From: DAOTTI01 sp034437795 | Lineage (GTDB): Bacteria; Chloroflexota; UBA11872; UBA12225 | Reading direction: 5' to 3' | Assembly (NCBI GenBank): GCA_034437795.1 | Contig: DAOTTI010000275.1 | Location: forward strand, 1 to 43,015 | DNA length: 43,015 nucleotides | Shown: piece by piece, positions 23,153 through 31,734 of the stretch | Numbering within the stretch: position 1 is the first letter of the stretch | Layout of the letters: the number at the start of each line of letters is the position of its first letter | The notes under the pieces: generated by a model | The model's database searches: none | What the model saw: the letters and a program-made list of their open reading frames with translations, nothing else | What the model was told of the DNA's origin: nothing | Position numbers and translations under genes: made by a program

Positions 23153-24526
23153 TCAGAGCCCGCGCTTCATCAGGTCGTCCAGCCGCGCCTGCAGGTCCTT
23201 GAGCGCCTGCGCCGCCGCCTTCTGCCCCTTGTACGCGGCCTCGAGCTCCTCAGCGAAGATCTGCTCGGAGAGCGTCCAATTGTAGTTCATGGGCATGGGC
23301 TGGGTGAACAGCTCCATGGACTTCCGGTAGACCTCGTAATCTTCCCACGGCAGGAGCGACTTGCGGAAGGCCTCCATCACCGACTTGCGTGTGGAGTTGG
23401 TGCGCTGTCCCTCCACGGCCACGGTCATGCCCTCCTTGCCGGTGTGGAACTTCACCAGCTCCCAGGCCTCGTCCGGCTTCTTGGCGTTGATTGGGATCGT
23501 GGCGTTGAGCGTCGAGTTGCGCACCTTGCGTCCCTTCGGTCCCTTGGGCGGAAGCGCCATGGCCATGTGCCCCTGCTGCACCCAGTCCCAGGTCTTGTAT
23601 GGTGGGACCAGCCAGCGCCCGGCGATCTCGGTGGCGATGGTGCCATCCTTCACGCTGGCCCGCTGGCCAGACTGCGGGATGATGTTGTGCTTGTAGATCA
23701 GCGAGCCCCAGAACTCCACCGCCTGGGCGTTGGCGCGGGCGATCTCCGGCGGGCGGTCGATCAGCCACTCCGTCTCGCTCGGGTGGTGCGGGCCGGGCCC
23801 TTTCAGAATGTCCCCGCCGAAGCTCCACCACACCAGTGGCGTCCAGGACTTGCTGGCGCCCAGCGAGTTGGTGGACATGAACTGATTCGGCACCTTGTCG
23901 CCATCGGTGTCCTTGGTGATGATCCGCCCCACCTCCAGGAACCGGTTCCAGTCCCACGAATCGTCCGGCTCCGGCTGGGCCGCCTGCTGGAAGAGCAGCT
24001 TGTTGTAGTACATCACCGTCGGGCCGCAGTAGTCAGGGATGCCGTAGCGCTTGCCCTTGTAGAGCATCACATCGCGGAAGCCGGGGAAGATGTCGTCCAG
24101 GTCCACCTCCCTAGCGTCGCGCTTGATGCGGTCGGTCAGGTCGAGCAGGGTGTTGCGCATGATGAAGTCAGACGACATCCGGTCGTTGACCTCCATCATG
24201 TCCGGTGGGTCGCCGCCGGCGATGCGCACCAGCAGCTTCTCAATGTACTCGCCCTGGGGCACGACGTCGGTCTGCACCTCGACGTTGCCAACGCGCTCCG
24301 CCCAGCGCTGGACGCCCTGCAGGAAGACGGCCAGCTCCTCGGGGTTCTTGTAGCTCTGGTAGCGCAGCACGGTCCGTTCTTTGAACAGCGCCGACCGGCC
24401 GCCGGCAGCGGGGGTGCCCCCGCGGGCGCAGGCGGCCAGCACGCCGGCGCCGCTCGCCGCCAGGATGGCCTGCCCGATCATGCCGCGGCGGGTGATCGGT
24501 GTCCCTGTACTTGAGTGCGTATTCAT
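23153..24526 (-). CDS. ABC transporter solute-binding lipoprotein, family 1 (first of a tandem pair)
   Basis: This 457-residue protein starts at the ATG at 24526 (MNTHSSTGTPITRRGMIG), where AGGGGGGA lies about 5 bases upstream; the in-frame ATG at 24562 has none. The signal has the TRR-containing n-region and the lipobox VLAAC with Cys33, so it is a Tat-like lipoprotein. VPQGEYIEKLLVRIAGGDPPDMMEVNDR, YGIPDYCGPTVMYYNKLLFQ and TLNATIPINAKKPDEAWELVKF are standard for the family. A sigma70-like promoter is found at 24631-24659. It is followed by a second binding protein, so the operon yields two different ligand catchers. Confidence 0.93.
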   Translation of the reverse strand: MNTHSSTGTPITRRGMIGQAILAASGAGVLAACARGGTPAAGGRSALFKERTVLRYQSYKNPEELAVFLQGVQRWAERVGNVEVQTDVVPQGEYIEKLLVRIAGGDPPDMMEVNDRMSSDFIMRNTLLDLTDRIKRDAREVDLDDIFPGFRDVMLYKGKRYGIPDYCGPTVMYYNKLLFQQAAQPEPDDSWDWNRFLEVGRIITKDTDGDKVPNQFMSTNSLGASKSWTPLVWWSFGGDILKGPGPHHPSETEWLIDRPPEIARANAQAVEFWGSLIYKHNIIPQSGQRASVKDGTIATEIAGRWLVPPYKTWDWVQQGHMAMALPPKGPKGRKVRNSTLNATIPINAKKPDEAWELVKFHTGKEGMTVAVEGQRTNSTRKSVMEAFRKSLLPWEDYEVYRKSMELFTQPMPMNYNWTLSEQIFAEELEAAYKGQKAAAQALKDLQARLDDLMKRGL

Positions 24527-24630
24527 GTCTGTCCCCCCTAAACCGAGTGCAACGTACTGCATGCCGAGCGCAAAGCGAGGAGCGCAACGGCCGCCGCCCT
24601 GACTCTGGCTCAGGAGATCGGTCTGCTGTG

Positions 24631-24659
24631 ATCGTAAACGGAATGCGCTGGGCCGTCAA
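24631..24659 (-). promoter_or_regulatory. Sigma70-type promoter for the tandem solute-binding protein genes
   Basis: On the minus strand TTGACG (24659-24654) is followed after 17 bases by TACGAT (24636-24631). Both hexamers are close to consensus and the spacing is ideal. The predicted start is near 24624, giving a leader of about 98 bases before the ATG at 24526. Confidence 0.7.
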
Positions 24660-24696
24660 CGCCGGTTATTTGAAACACAGTGCGAGGGGCCCGATC

Positions 24697-24712
24697 CTGA
24701 ACGGACGTTCAG
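24697..24712. promoter_or_regulatory. 16-bp palindrome with GAAC-N4-GTTC core
   Basis: CTGAACGGACGTTCAG has 7-bp arms around GA, and the core GAACGGACGTTC matches the GAAC-N4-GTTC LexA box of Bacillota and Actinobacteria. It lies 2 bases upstream of the -35 at 24715 and 37 bases upstream of the opposing -35 at 24659. A LexA or other repressor site is inferred, not shown. Confidence 0.6.
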
Positions 24713-24714
24713 TA

Positions 24715-24742
24715 TTGACTAGGGCGTGGAGCGGCGTACGAT
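24715..24742 (+). promoter_or_regulatory. Sigma70-type promoter for the secreted Pro/Thr protein gene
   Basis: TTGACT (24715-24720) is followed after 16 bases by TACGAT (24737-24742). The predicted start is near 24749, giving a leader of about 150 bases. It shares the same -10 hexamer as the opposing promoter. Confidence 0.7.
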
Positions 24743-24830
24743 GAAGGCACGCACAGCCGTTCCCAGACCCGTTCAAGACTGGTGTGGCGCGTCTGTAGTC
24801 TGCAGCGCGCGACTTATGTAAAGGGTCCGT

Positions 24831-24871
24831 GGAGCGTCCGCCGCGTGCGCAACATGGCGGACGGCCGCTCC
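24831..24871 (+). promoter_or_regulatory. 5' leader hairpin upstream of the 24899 start
   Basis: GGAGCG-TCCGCC (24831-24842) pairs with GGCGGA (24856-24861) and, after a 4-base bulge, CGCTCC (24866-24871). The loop is 13 bases. It ends 16 bases before the AAGGAG site and could gate translation or stabilise the message. Confidence 0.5.
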
Positions 24872-24898
24872 GTGAGAGACACGCGGCAAGGAGCAGCG

Positions 24899-26692
24899 AT
24901 GGGCACGCAGCGCGTGGGAATTGCCCTCCCCAGGCTCCTTGGGGCCATTGCCGTCCTCGCCATCCTGCACCTGACGGCCCCTCCCCCAACGGGCGCCGAC
25001 ACCGTGGCACACCGTGATCCTGGCGAGGTCGTGATCCTCGACCGGACCATGATCACCGAGCTACGGCTCAAGAACGACTGGGACGACGGCGGCTTCCTCC
25101 TCCTCGCCATTGCCCCCGATGCTGAGCTGTGCATCATCGCCATCTTCCAGCACCACGGGCACAATGTCGGCGAGTTCGAGGTCAAGTACAGGGTGAAGGC
25201 CGGGGAGACGGAGCAGGAGGTGAGCCAGAAACTCGAGTACTACCACGTCTGGAGGAAGTGCCTCGACTGGAACATGGAGCCGGATCAGGCCTTCCACGAT
25301 CCGGCGGGCAACCCGGACTTTCCATGGGTGGCAGTGGGGCCGAACGGGCGCTTCAGCAACGAGCTCCCGGCGCCGCCGATGGCCTGGCACGGGGAATGTT
25401 CGCCGAAGGCGCTCTGGGACATTACCCTCCTGATCGTGGAGACCAGCGCCGACGTGGAAGAGTTCATGAAGAAGCTGGACGAGGCGCTGGCGGCAGCGCA
25501 GAACATTCCCGCTGTCCAGAAGGGCGCCGCCTGGGGCCAGGTCCTGTCCGTTCTCCTAAAGCTCACCCTCTCTCTGGCCAGCCACGACCTCGGCGATCTG
25601 GTGATCGGGCCTCTAAACGGGCAAGCAGGCACCAGGAGCAAGTCGGCCAGCAACGCCGAGTACATGGCCACCGGCGACGTCCAGCTGCAGCAGAAAGAGC
25701 CGGAGGAGCGTTGCACGCCCCCGCCGAGCCCGACGCCGTCCACGCCTTCGCCGGAACCAACACCTCCGACGCCCCGGCCAGAGCCGACACTTCCCACACC
25801 GCGGCCGAGCCCGACGCCCGCGACACTCCCACCGGGCCTGCCGCCTCCCACGCTCCTGCCCAGCCCCACGCCTGCCACGCCCCAGCCGAGCCCGACACCC
25901 CGCCCCCCGACGCCTCCGGCCACCGCCACGGCTACGAGCACGTCAACCGCCACGGGCACGAGCACGGTGACACCCATCCCCACGATCCCTGCGCAGGACC
26001 GCGCCACGCCATCGGCTCCGGCACCGGAGCCGACCCAACCACGGCAGGGTGCGAGCCTCGGAACGCTCCAGGCGCGCGCCGTCGCCGCGGAAGGACAGCC
26101 CGCGGCGGGCGCCATGACTGCGGCCATCCAGCCCGTCCTCTTCTTGGCGCAGACACCAGCTCAGCAAGAAGACACATCCGGCAATCAAGAAGAGAAACCC
26201 GGGCCGGAAGACGGTGCCACCAGTGGAGATAGCGCCACCAGTCAACAGGAGGACGTCTGGGCGCTGGAGGAACCGCAGCTGGGGCTGCAGTTTGGCGTCG
26301 ACCCAGACCATCTCTTCTCCAGGAGCGCCACCTACGCCGCGCGGAGCTGGGAGCGGTTGCGCCAGGCGGCGCGCATGATCGACGGGTTCCAGCCGGAAGA
26401 CGAGGCTGGCGGTCCGGCCGACGTGAACTTCATGCAGCGCATCGCCCGCGAGGGAGTGGGGGAGCTCGGCCGGATCATCGCCGGCGCGGAGGTGGACGAG
26501 GCGAGCAGGCGGCCGGATCTGGTCGAGCCCGACACCCTGGCCGCGGCGCTGGACCTCCTGGTCCAAGGCGACCAGGTGGCGCAGGCGGCGGTCGTCACCG
26601 GAAGTACGGACGAACTGCTGGCTGCAATCGACCGCTACCAGGCGGCCTTCGACCTGCTCGTCGTTGTCTTGCACCCGGACTTCAACCCGTGA
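24899..26692 (+). CDS. Secreted protein of unknown function with long Pro/Thr linker
   Basis: This 597-residue protein begins at the ATG at 24899, with AAGGAG 5 bases upstream. A signal peptide is clear (hydrophobic LLGAIAVLAILHL, cleavage near residue 33). Residues about 35-270 are a mixed beta-rich domain with Cys78, Cys121 and Cys167, starting DPGEVVILDRTMITELRLKN. Residues 271-382 are a Pro/Thr/Ser linker with repeated PSPTP and PTPRP motifs, as in cell-surface proteins. Residues about 455-597 are helix-rich with a charged surface (WERLRQAARMIDGF, DTLAAALDLLVQGDQ). I recognise no family. It is monocistronic and divergent from a binding-protein operon, with a shared control region. A surface or envelope role is inferred. 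Confidence 0.85.
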   Translation: MGTQRVGIALPRLLGAIAVLAILHLTAPPPTGADTVAHRDPGEVVILDRTMITELRLKNDWDDGGFLLLAIAPDAELCIIAIFQHHGHNVGEFEVKYRVKAGETEQEVSQKLEYYHVWRKCLDWNMEPDQAFHDPAGNPDFPWVAVGPNGRFSNELPAPPMAWHGECSPKALWDITLLIVETSADVEEFMKKLDEALAAAQNIPAVQKGAAWGQVLSVLLKLTLSLASHDLGDLVIGPLNGQAGTRSKSASNAEYMATGDVQLQQKEPEERCTPPPSPTPSTPSPEPTPPTPRPEPTLPTPRPSPTPATLPPGLPPPTLLPSPTPATPQPSPTPRPPTPPATATATSTSTATGTSTVTPIPTIPAQDRATPSAPAPEPTQPRQGASLGTLQARAVAAEGQPAAGAMTAAIQPVLFLAQTPAQQEDTSGNQEEKPGPEDGATSGDSATSQQEDVWALEEPQLGLQFGVDPDHLFSRSATYAARSWERLRQAARMIDGFQPEDEAGGPADVNFMQRIAREGVGELGRIIAGAEVDEASRRPDLVEPDTLAAALDLLVQGDQVAQAAVVTGSTDELLAAIDRYQAAFDLLVVVLHPDFNP

Positions 26693-27041
26693 TCATTGTT
26701 CGGGAGGCTCGCTCCGATATCTTCACGGCCAGCGAGCGGGGTGGCCTCTCCCTGAGGGAAAAAGCGCGGGCCCGCCAGGCGGGAGGCGGTGAGGGCTCCG
26801 CTCATGGGGAAGCCAGGCTGGCACGTATTCGGCACCGAACGCACCGAATAGTCGTGCCTGCTCGGGTTCAGCGCCTAGTGCTGTTTCAGACGACCTTTCT
26901 GGGAATGCAAGCCCGCGCACCAGGGAAGGCAATGCCTAACCGCTGGCCTGGTGGTGCACTAGGCTGGCGAAACGGCGAATTGGTATTACCTCTGGCGCAT
27001 GAAGGCGAGATGACGGAGATGACGAGACGAGGGGCGATCGA
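26693..27041. other. 349-bp intergenic region with a GC-hairpin copy and a bipartite stem
   Basis: Contains a GC-hairpin-type copy with the GGCGGTGAGGGCTCC tail (about 26740-26800) and the bipartite inverted repeat at 26820-26858. Near its end, AGGGGCGATCGA precedes the GTG start at 27042. No gene is supported. Confidence 0.55.
26820..26858 (+). terminator. Bipartite 6+7 bp stem-loop downstream of the secreted protein gene
   Basis: GGCACG-TATTCGG (26820-26832) pairs with CCGAATA-GT-CGTGCC (26844-26858) around an 11-base loop, with a 2-base bulge. Inside the loop side a direct repeat GCACCGAA occurs twice. It could end the upstream transcript or be an operator for the gene at 27042. Confidence 0.45.
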
Positions 27042-28502
27042 GTGCAAGGGCGGCGCGTGCTGATCGTCGTCTGGGACGGGCTGCGGCCGGACCTGGTCAC
27101 CGAGAGCGAGACCCCCACCGTCTGCCGGCTGCGGGAGCGCGGGGGCTGGTTTGAGCGCAGCTTCTGCGTCTACCCGACCGAGACGCGGGTCAACGCCGCC
27201 TCCCTGGCCACCGGCGCCTACCCACCGGCCCACGGCATCGTTGGCAATACGCTCTTTCTGCCCCAGGTCGACGCCGTCGTCCCGCTCGATACCGGCGACC
27301 ACGACGTCCTGGTCAGGATCGAGCGCGCCGCCGGCCCGCTGGTCGGCGCGACCCCGCTCGGCCGGCGCGTGCTGGAGGCGGGCGGCGCCATAGCGGTCGT
27401 CTCGTCCGGCAGCCCGGGCTCCGCGTTCCTGTGCAACCCTCTGGCCGGCGAGCCTGGAACGCTGCTGATCAATCGGGAGCTGGTATTGCCGGCCGAGCAG
27501 GGGCCGGCGATCCGGCGCCGCTTTGGTCCGGCGCCGCCGGGCGGGACGCCGGCCACTGCGCAGAACGAGTGGATCACGCGCCTGCTGCTGGAGCACGTGC
27601 TGCCGGAGGTCCAGCCGGTAGTGGCCATCTGCTGGTACCGCGATCCGGACACCACCCTGCACAAGTGCGGGCTGGGGAGCCCCGAGGCGCTGGCCGCCCT
27701 GCGCGCCAACGACCGGTGCCTGGCCGCGCTGCTGGATGGCCTGGACCGCCTCGGCTGGACGGACAGCACCGACATCCTGCTCACGTCCGACCATGGCTTC
27801 TCATCCGTGAAGGCCGTGCCGGGCGGCGGGATCAGCCGCGGCCTGGTCGACGCCGGGCTCAAGCGAGACGCTCATTCGACCGACGTCATCGTGTCCGGCG
27901 GGGCCATCTACCTCAGCGACGACGCGGCCGGCCGCGCCCCGGCCATCGTGGCCTGGCTCCAGCAGCAGCCCTGGATCGGCAACGTCTTCGTGCGCGACGA
28001 CGGCCCAGCCGATGGCCTGCCGGGCACGATCGCGCTCTCCGCCGTCTGGGACGGCTGGTCCAGCCCGCGCTGCCCCGCCATCCAATGCTCCTTCCAGTGG
28101 ACGGACGAGCCGAACGAGGCCGGCGTGCCGGGGATCTCGCTCCGCGCCAGCGGAGTCGCCACCCACGGCAGCGCCAGCCCCTACGACCTGCGCCACACCC
28201 TGGTGGTGGCCGGCCCGCACTTCCGCCAGGGGTACGTCTCCGCGTTGCCGGCGGGGATCGTGGACATAGCGCCGACGGTGCTGGCCCTGCTGGACCTGCC
28301 GCCGCTCCCGACGGCCCAGGGGCGCGTCCTGCGCGAGGCATGCCGCGACGCCGCCACGACTGATCCCCCGCGGGAGGTAGAAGACGAGGAGAGCGCCTCG
28401 GCGGTGCTCCCCGGCGGACGCGTCTACCGGCAGCGCGTGCGCCTGGCACGCGTCGGCGACACCGCCTACCTGCTCGGCGGCTGGGCCGCGCGCTCCTGGT
28501 AA
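27042..28502 (+). CDS. Type I phosphodiesterase/nucleotide pyrophosphatase-like (alkaline phosphatase superfamily)
   Basis: This 486-residue enzyme hydrolyses a phosphodiester, pyrophosphate or related ester, using two metals. Ligand motifs in order: Asp12 in VVWDGLRPD, the nucleophile Thr48 in YPTETRVNAAS, Asp and His in WYRDPDTTLHKCG, Asp-His in TSDHGFSS and a final His in ATHGSASPYDLRH. The full set is present. No signal peptide is seen, so it is cytosolic, unlike many relatives. The GTG at 27042 has GAGGGG 8 bases upstream. It precedes a Gfo/Idh/MocA and an FAD-dependent oxidoreductase. Substrates such as phosphonoacetate or nucleotide sugars are possible. Confidence 0.88.
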   Translation: MQGRRVLIVVWDGLRPDLVTESETPTVCRLRERGGWFERSFCVYPTETRVNAASLATGAYPPAHGIVGNTLFLPQVDAVVPLDTGDHDVLVRIERAAGPLVGATPLGRRVLEAGGAIAVVSSGSPGSAFLCNPLAGEPGTLLINRELVLPAEQGPAIRRRFGPAPPGGTPATAQNEWITRLLLEHVLPEVQPVVAICWYRDPDTTLHKCGLGSPEALAALRANDRCLAALLDGLDRLGWTDSTDILLTSDHGFSSVKAVPGGGISRGLVDAGLKRDAHSTDVIVSGGAIYLSDDAAGRAPAIVAWLQQQPWIGNVFVRDDGPADGLPGTIALSAVWDGWSSPRCPAIQCSFQWTDEPNEAGVPGISLRASGVATHGSASPYDLRHTLVVAGPHFRQGYVSALPAGIVDIAPTVLALLDLPPLPTAQGRVLREACRDAATTDPPREVEDEESASAVLPGGRVYRQRVRLARVGDTAYLLGGWAARSW

Positions 28503-28561
28503 TCCTGCTCGCCCGGCGCATTCACGGCCAGCGATCCAGTCTCTCCCACTTCGAGAAAGTC

Positions 28562-28582
28562 CCTTCTCCCAAAGGGAGAAGG
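28562..28582 (+). repeat. GC-hairpin repeat, 9-bp perfect stem
   Basis: CCTTCTCCC (28562-28570), loop AAA, GGGAGAAGG (28574-28582), followed by TGACGGCTCC. A more degenerate arm precedes it at about 28540. It could terminate the phosphodiesterase transcript. Confidence 0.65.
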
Positions 28583-28648
28583 TGACGGCTCCTCGCCCCC
28601 TCTCCGCGTCGGTGGAACCGTTAGGTGTACCCGCAGGTGGCCATAGGG

Positions 28649-28678
28649 GTGACGCCACGGCGCACGGCACACTATCAT
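28649..28678 (+). promoter_or_regulatory. Putative promoter for the Gfo/Idh/MocA gene
   Basis: GTGACG (28649-28654), an 18-base spacer and TATCAT (28673-28678; five of six consensus). Transcription would start near 28685, about 14 bases before the ATG at 28699. Confidence 0.45.
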
Positions 28679-28698
28679 CGCCGACCAGAGGCGTCACG

Positions 28699-29967
28699 AT
28701 GACTGCACCTTCCGAACGGATCACCTACGCCGCCATCGGCTGCGGGGGCATGGGCCGCCGGCACCTGCGGGGCATGGCCAAGCTCTACGCCAGTAGCCGC
28801 TGCAACATGGAACTGGTGGCCGTCTGCGATCCCAACCAGGAGAACGCCGGCCTGCTGGCGGACGAGGCCCAGGCGCTCCTGGGCACGCGGCCACGGGTCT
28901 TTCCAGACGTCGAGCGCATGGTGCGGGCCATGCCCGACCTGCAGGCGGCCGACGTCACGACGGATACCGGATCGCACCACGCGGTGGCGGCCGCCTGCCT
29001 GGAGGCCGGCCTGCACGTCCTGTGCGAGAAGCCCCTGGCCGTGACCGTGCGCGGCTGTACCCTCGCCATCGGGACGGCGCGGCGGCGGCAGCGCGTCCTC
29101 TCCGTGGCGGAGAACTTCCGCCGCGACCCCATCAACCGGCTCGTTCGCGCCTTGATCGACGACGGGGCCATCGGCACGCCACGGCTGATGCTGGAGACCA
29201 CCATCGGCGGGCGCGACCGCATGATCATCACCCCCTGGCGCCACATGAAGCACACCGGCACCATCACCCTCGATGAAGGCGTCCACCACGCCGACATCCT
29301 GCGCTACTACCTCGGCGAGGTCCAGACCATCTACGGCGAGACGCGCCTGCACGAGCGGGTCCGCTACAACACCCGCTCGGCCGGCCCCGGCGGCTTCTAC
29401 GCCCGCTGGTCAGCCACGTTCCCAGACACGATTGAGCCGACCGGCGAAGACGCCCTCTACGCCCACCTCACCTTTCGTCGCGGCGCCGTTGGCCATTGGA
29501 TCAACGACCACGCCGGCCACGGCCTCCCCCAGAGCCGGCGCCACGTCTATGGCTCGAAGGGCTCGCTCGAGTGCCCGGGCGACCGCAACGGCCGGCCGGT
29601 GCGCCTCCACCTGGACGACGGCACGGTGATCGACGATCAGCGGATCCTTGAGCTGGCGCCGAGCTACCGCCTGGAGGCGCTGGCGGCGGAACTCTTCGGC
29701 GGTGAGCGCGTCTGGACCTATAGCTTCGAGTTCAATGACACGGACGCGCGCATCCTCGCCCTGGAGTACTACGAGTTTGGCGAGTGCATCCGCACCGGCC
29801 GGCAGCCGGAGGTCACCGGCGAGGAAGGGCGGGCGGACGTTGCCCTCACCTACGCCCCGTTCGAATCGGGGCGCCTGGGCCGCCCGGTCACGCTCGATGA
29901 GGTCATCGACGGCCGGGCGGACGCCTACCAGCGGGAGATCGACCGGCAGCTGGGGCTGCTGCAATAG
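28699..29967 (+). CDS. Gfo/Idh/MocA family oxidoreductase
   Basis: A 422-residue NAD(P)-dependent dehydrogenase of the glucose-fructose oxidoreductase/inositol dehydrogenase family. The Rossmann motif is AAIGCGGMGRRHLRGM (Gly14, Gly16, Gly19). CEKPLAVTVR holds the E-K-P motif with the catalytic Lys. HTGTITLDEGVHHADILRYYLG contains the HxxD-like substrate pair. The ATG at 28699 has GAGG 7 bases upstream; an upstream in-frame start at 28582 lies within the hairpin repeat and is rejected. It probably oxidises a sugar or cyclitol. The FAD-dependent oxidoreductase gene follows after 160 bases. Confidence 0.9.
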   Translation: MTAPSERITYAAIGCGGMGRRHLRGMAKLYASSRCNMELVAVCDPNQENAGLLADEAQALLGTRPRVFPDVERMVRAMPDLQAADVTTDTGSHHAVAAACLEAGLHVLCEKPLAVTVRGCTLAIGTARRRQRVLSVAENFRRDPINRLVRALIDDGAIGTPRLMLETTIGGRDRMIITPWRHMKHTGTITLDEGVHHADILRYYLGEVQTIYGETRLHERVRYNTRSAGPGGFYARWSATFPDTIEPTGEDALYAHLTFRRGAVGHWINDHAGHGLPQSRRHVYGSKGSLECPGDRNGRPVRLHLDDGTVIDDQRILELAPSYRLEALAAELFGGERVWTYSFEFNDTDARILALEYYEFGECIRTGRQPEVTGEEGRADVALTYAPFESGRLGRPVTLDEVIDGRADAYQREIDRQLGLLQ

Positions 29968-30127
29968 GCGGCCGGCCGGCGGCCCGTTGGCGCCCCTGCT
30001 CCTGGCGAGGTTGGTAAGGTGTCGGGGGCCTCTGGGTGCTCGTATGGCGATGGGCGGGCGTGGTGATGCCGGCGCCACCTGCTGGCGGCGTTCCAAAGGC
30101 CGAGCAATTTCGGAGGAAGACGGCTGG

Positions 30128-31618
30128 ATGAGACACGGCCACGGCGAGACGATCCTTGAACCGGCGCGGGAGGTACCGGTCTACGGCCACTGTGACGTGC
30201 TGGTCGTCGGCGGCGGGCCGGCCGGCCTGGCGGCCGCGGTGGCCGCGGCGCGAGAGGGGGCGGACGTGGTGCTGCTGGAACGCTACGGCCACCTCGGCGG
30301 CCTCTCCACCGGCGGGCTGGTCTTCTGGATCGACCGGATGACCGACTGGCACGGCAACCTGTTGGTGGCAGGGGTGGGGCAGGAGCTGATGGCGCGCTGC
30401 GGCCAGGAAGCCGTTCTGGGCCCGCCCCGCGAGCTGTGGGGCTCACGCGACAAGGAGGCCGTGGCCTACTGGGGCATTCGCGCCAGCGCCCACCGCGGCG
30501 TCGTCACCTGGGCCCCCACCGTCGATCCGGAGCTGATGAAGTGCGCCGCCAACGATATGGTCCGCGAGGCCGGCGTCCACGTGCTCTTTCACTGCTGGGC
30601 GGTAGGGGCGATCACGGAGCCGGCTCCCCCCACTCCCTCCGCCCCGCGAGCCGATGGCGGCGCTGCGCCGGCCGGCGAGGGGCATCCCCCTGCGCCGAAG
30701 CAGGTGCGGGGCGTCTTCTTCGAGAGCAAGGAAGGGCGGCGGGCCCTACTGGCTCAGGTAGTGATCGACTGCACGGGCGATGGCGACGTCTTCGCCGCCG
30801 CCGGCGCCGCCTTCGAGAGCGACATCGACACCACGACCATTCATGCCCGGGTGAACACCAGCTTCCGCTTCGGCAACGTGGACATGCCGCGGTACCTCGA
30901 CTTCCGCCTCAATCAGCCTCAGCAGCACGCTGAGCTGATGCGCCGCGCCTCGGAGGCAGGGGTCGAGCTCCGCGTCCACGCCACCGCCTACGATTCCGTG
31001 GCCCTCTTCATGACGCCCAAGTTTTCCGGCTATTCAGCCATCAAGGTGGCCGACCTGACGGAGGTGGAGTTTCGCTCCCGCGACGCCATGCGCCACGGCC
31101 TGGCCTGGTTCCGCGCGCACGTGCCAGGCTTCGAGCGGGCCTGGATCCTGGATACCGCCCCGCAGATCGGGGTCCGCCATAGCCGGCGTCTGGCCGGCCT
31201 GACGCGGGTGACGATCGATCACTGGAAGGCCAGCGGGCATTACCCCGACGCCATCGGCCTCTGCCCGGGCCTGACGCCGGAGTTCCCGACCCTGGAGATC
31301 CCCTATCGCTGCCTCGTGCCGCGGAACCTGGAGGGGCTGCTGGCCGCCGGCCGCAATCTCTCCTGCGATCCGCCGTCACACAACCCCCTGCGCGAGGTCC
31401 CCGAGTGCTGGGTGATGGGCCAGGGCGCCGGCGCTGCAGCCGCCCTGGCCGTGCGCGACGGCGTAGCGCTGCGCCACGTCCCCGTAGCGGAGCTGCAGGC
31501 ACGGCTCCGCCGGCAGGGGGCTATCGTCGACCGGCCGGCGGAGGCAGCGCCGGCGGCGGGCGCTGCGGCTCCCCGCCCCGGCCAGTTCGGGCCATCCCCT
31601 CGGTCCAGTGCGTTATAA
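30128..31618 (+). CDS. FAD-dependent oxidoreductase (FAD-binding PF12831-like)
   Basis: A 496-residue flavoprotein. CDVLVVGGGPAGLAAAVAAAREGADVVLLERYGHLGG (Gly-rich loop 28-33, Glu on strand 2) binds FAD. CTGDGDVFAAAGA and GLLAAGRNLSCDPPSHNPLREVPECWVMGQGAG are later FAD contacts. The ATG at 30128 follows GGAGGA by 10 bases. Residues about 168-193 are a Pro/Ala/Gly-rich insert (AITEPAPPTPSAPRADGGAA and on) that interrupts the usual loop. It follows a Gfo/Idh/MocA gene, and a second FAD-dependent oxidoreductase starts at 42607. The substrate is unknown. Confidence 0.9.
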   Translation: MRHGHGETILEPAREVPVYGHCDVLVVGGGPAGLAAAVAAAREGADVVLLERYGHLGGLSTGGLVFWIDRMTDWHGNLLVAGVGQELMARCGQEAVLGPPRELWGSRDKEAVAYWGIRASAHRGVVTWAPTVDPELMKCAANDMVREAGVHVLFHCWAVGAITEPAPPTPSAPRADGGAAPAGEGHPPAPKQVRGVFFESKEGRRALLAQVVIDCTGDGDVFAAAGAAFESDIDTTTIHARVNTSFRFGNVDMPRYLDFRLNQPQQHAELMRRASEAGVELRVHATAYDSVALFMTPKFSGYSAIKVADLTEVEFRSRDAMRHGLAWFRAHVPGFERAWILDTAPQIGVRHSRRLAGLTRVTIDHWKASGHYPDAIGLCPGLTPEFPTLEIPYRCLVPRNLEGLLAAGRNLSCDPPSHNPLREVPECWVMGQGAGAAAALAVRDGVALRHVPVAELQARLRRQGAIVDRPAEAAPAAGAAAPRPGQFGPSPRSSAL

Positions 31619-31650
31619 CTTCGAAGGGGAGCAACGACGGAGCAGGTAGG

Positions 31651-31734
31651 GCATGGTCGCCGGACGAAGGCCTGAGCATGGGCTACGGCAGGGTATGGTC
31701 CCCGGACGAGGCCCGGAGCATGGGCTGAGGGATG
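31651..31734 (+). repeat. 42-bp imperfect tandem repeat upstream of the response regulator
   Basis: Copy 1 is 31651-31692 and copy 2 31693-31734; shared blocks include ATGGTC, CCGGACGA and GAGCATGGGCT. Since 42 is a multiple of 3, the ATG at 31653 opens a 34-codon frame, ending at 31757, with two 14-residue repeats (MVAGRRPEHGLRQG, MVPGRGPEHGLRDG). It overlaps the regulator's start. Confidence 0.75.

Larger units (their letters stand above)
24527..24898. other. 372-bp divergent control region
   Basis: This region contains two opposing promoters (minus at 24631-24659, plus at 24715-24742), the GAAC-N4-GTTC palindrome at 24697-24712 and a leader hairpin at 24831-24871. No gene lies inside it. 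A short open frame upstream of 24899 has no coding character. Confidence 0.7.
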
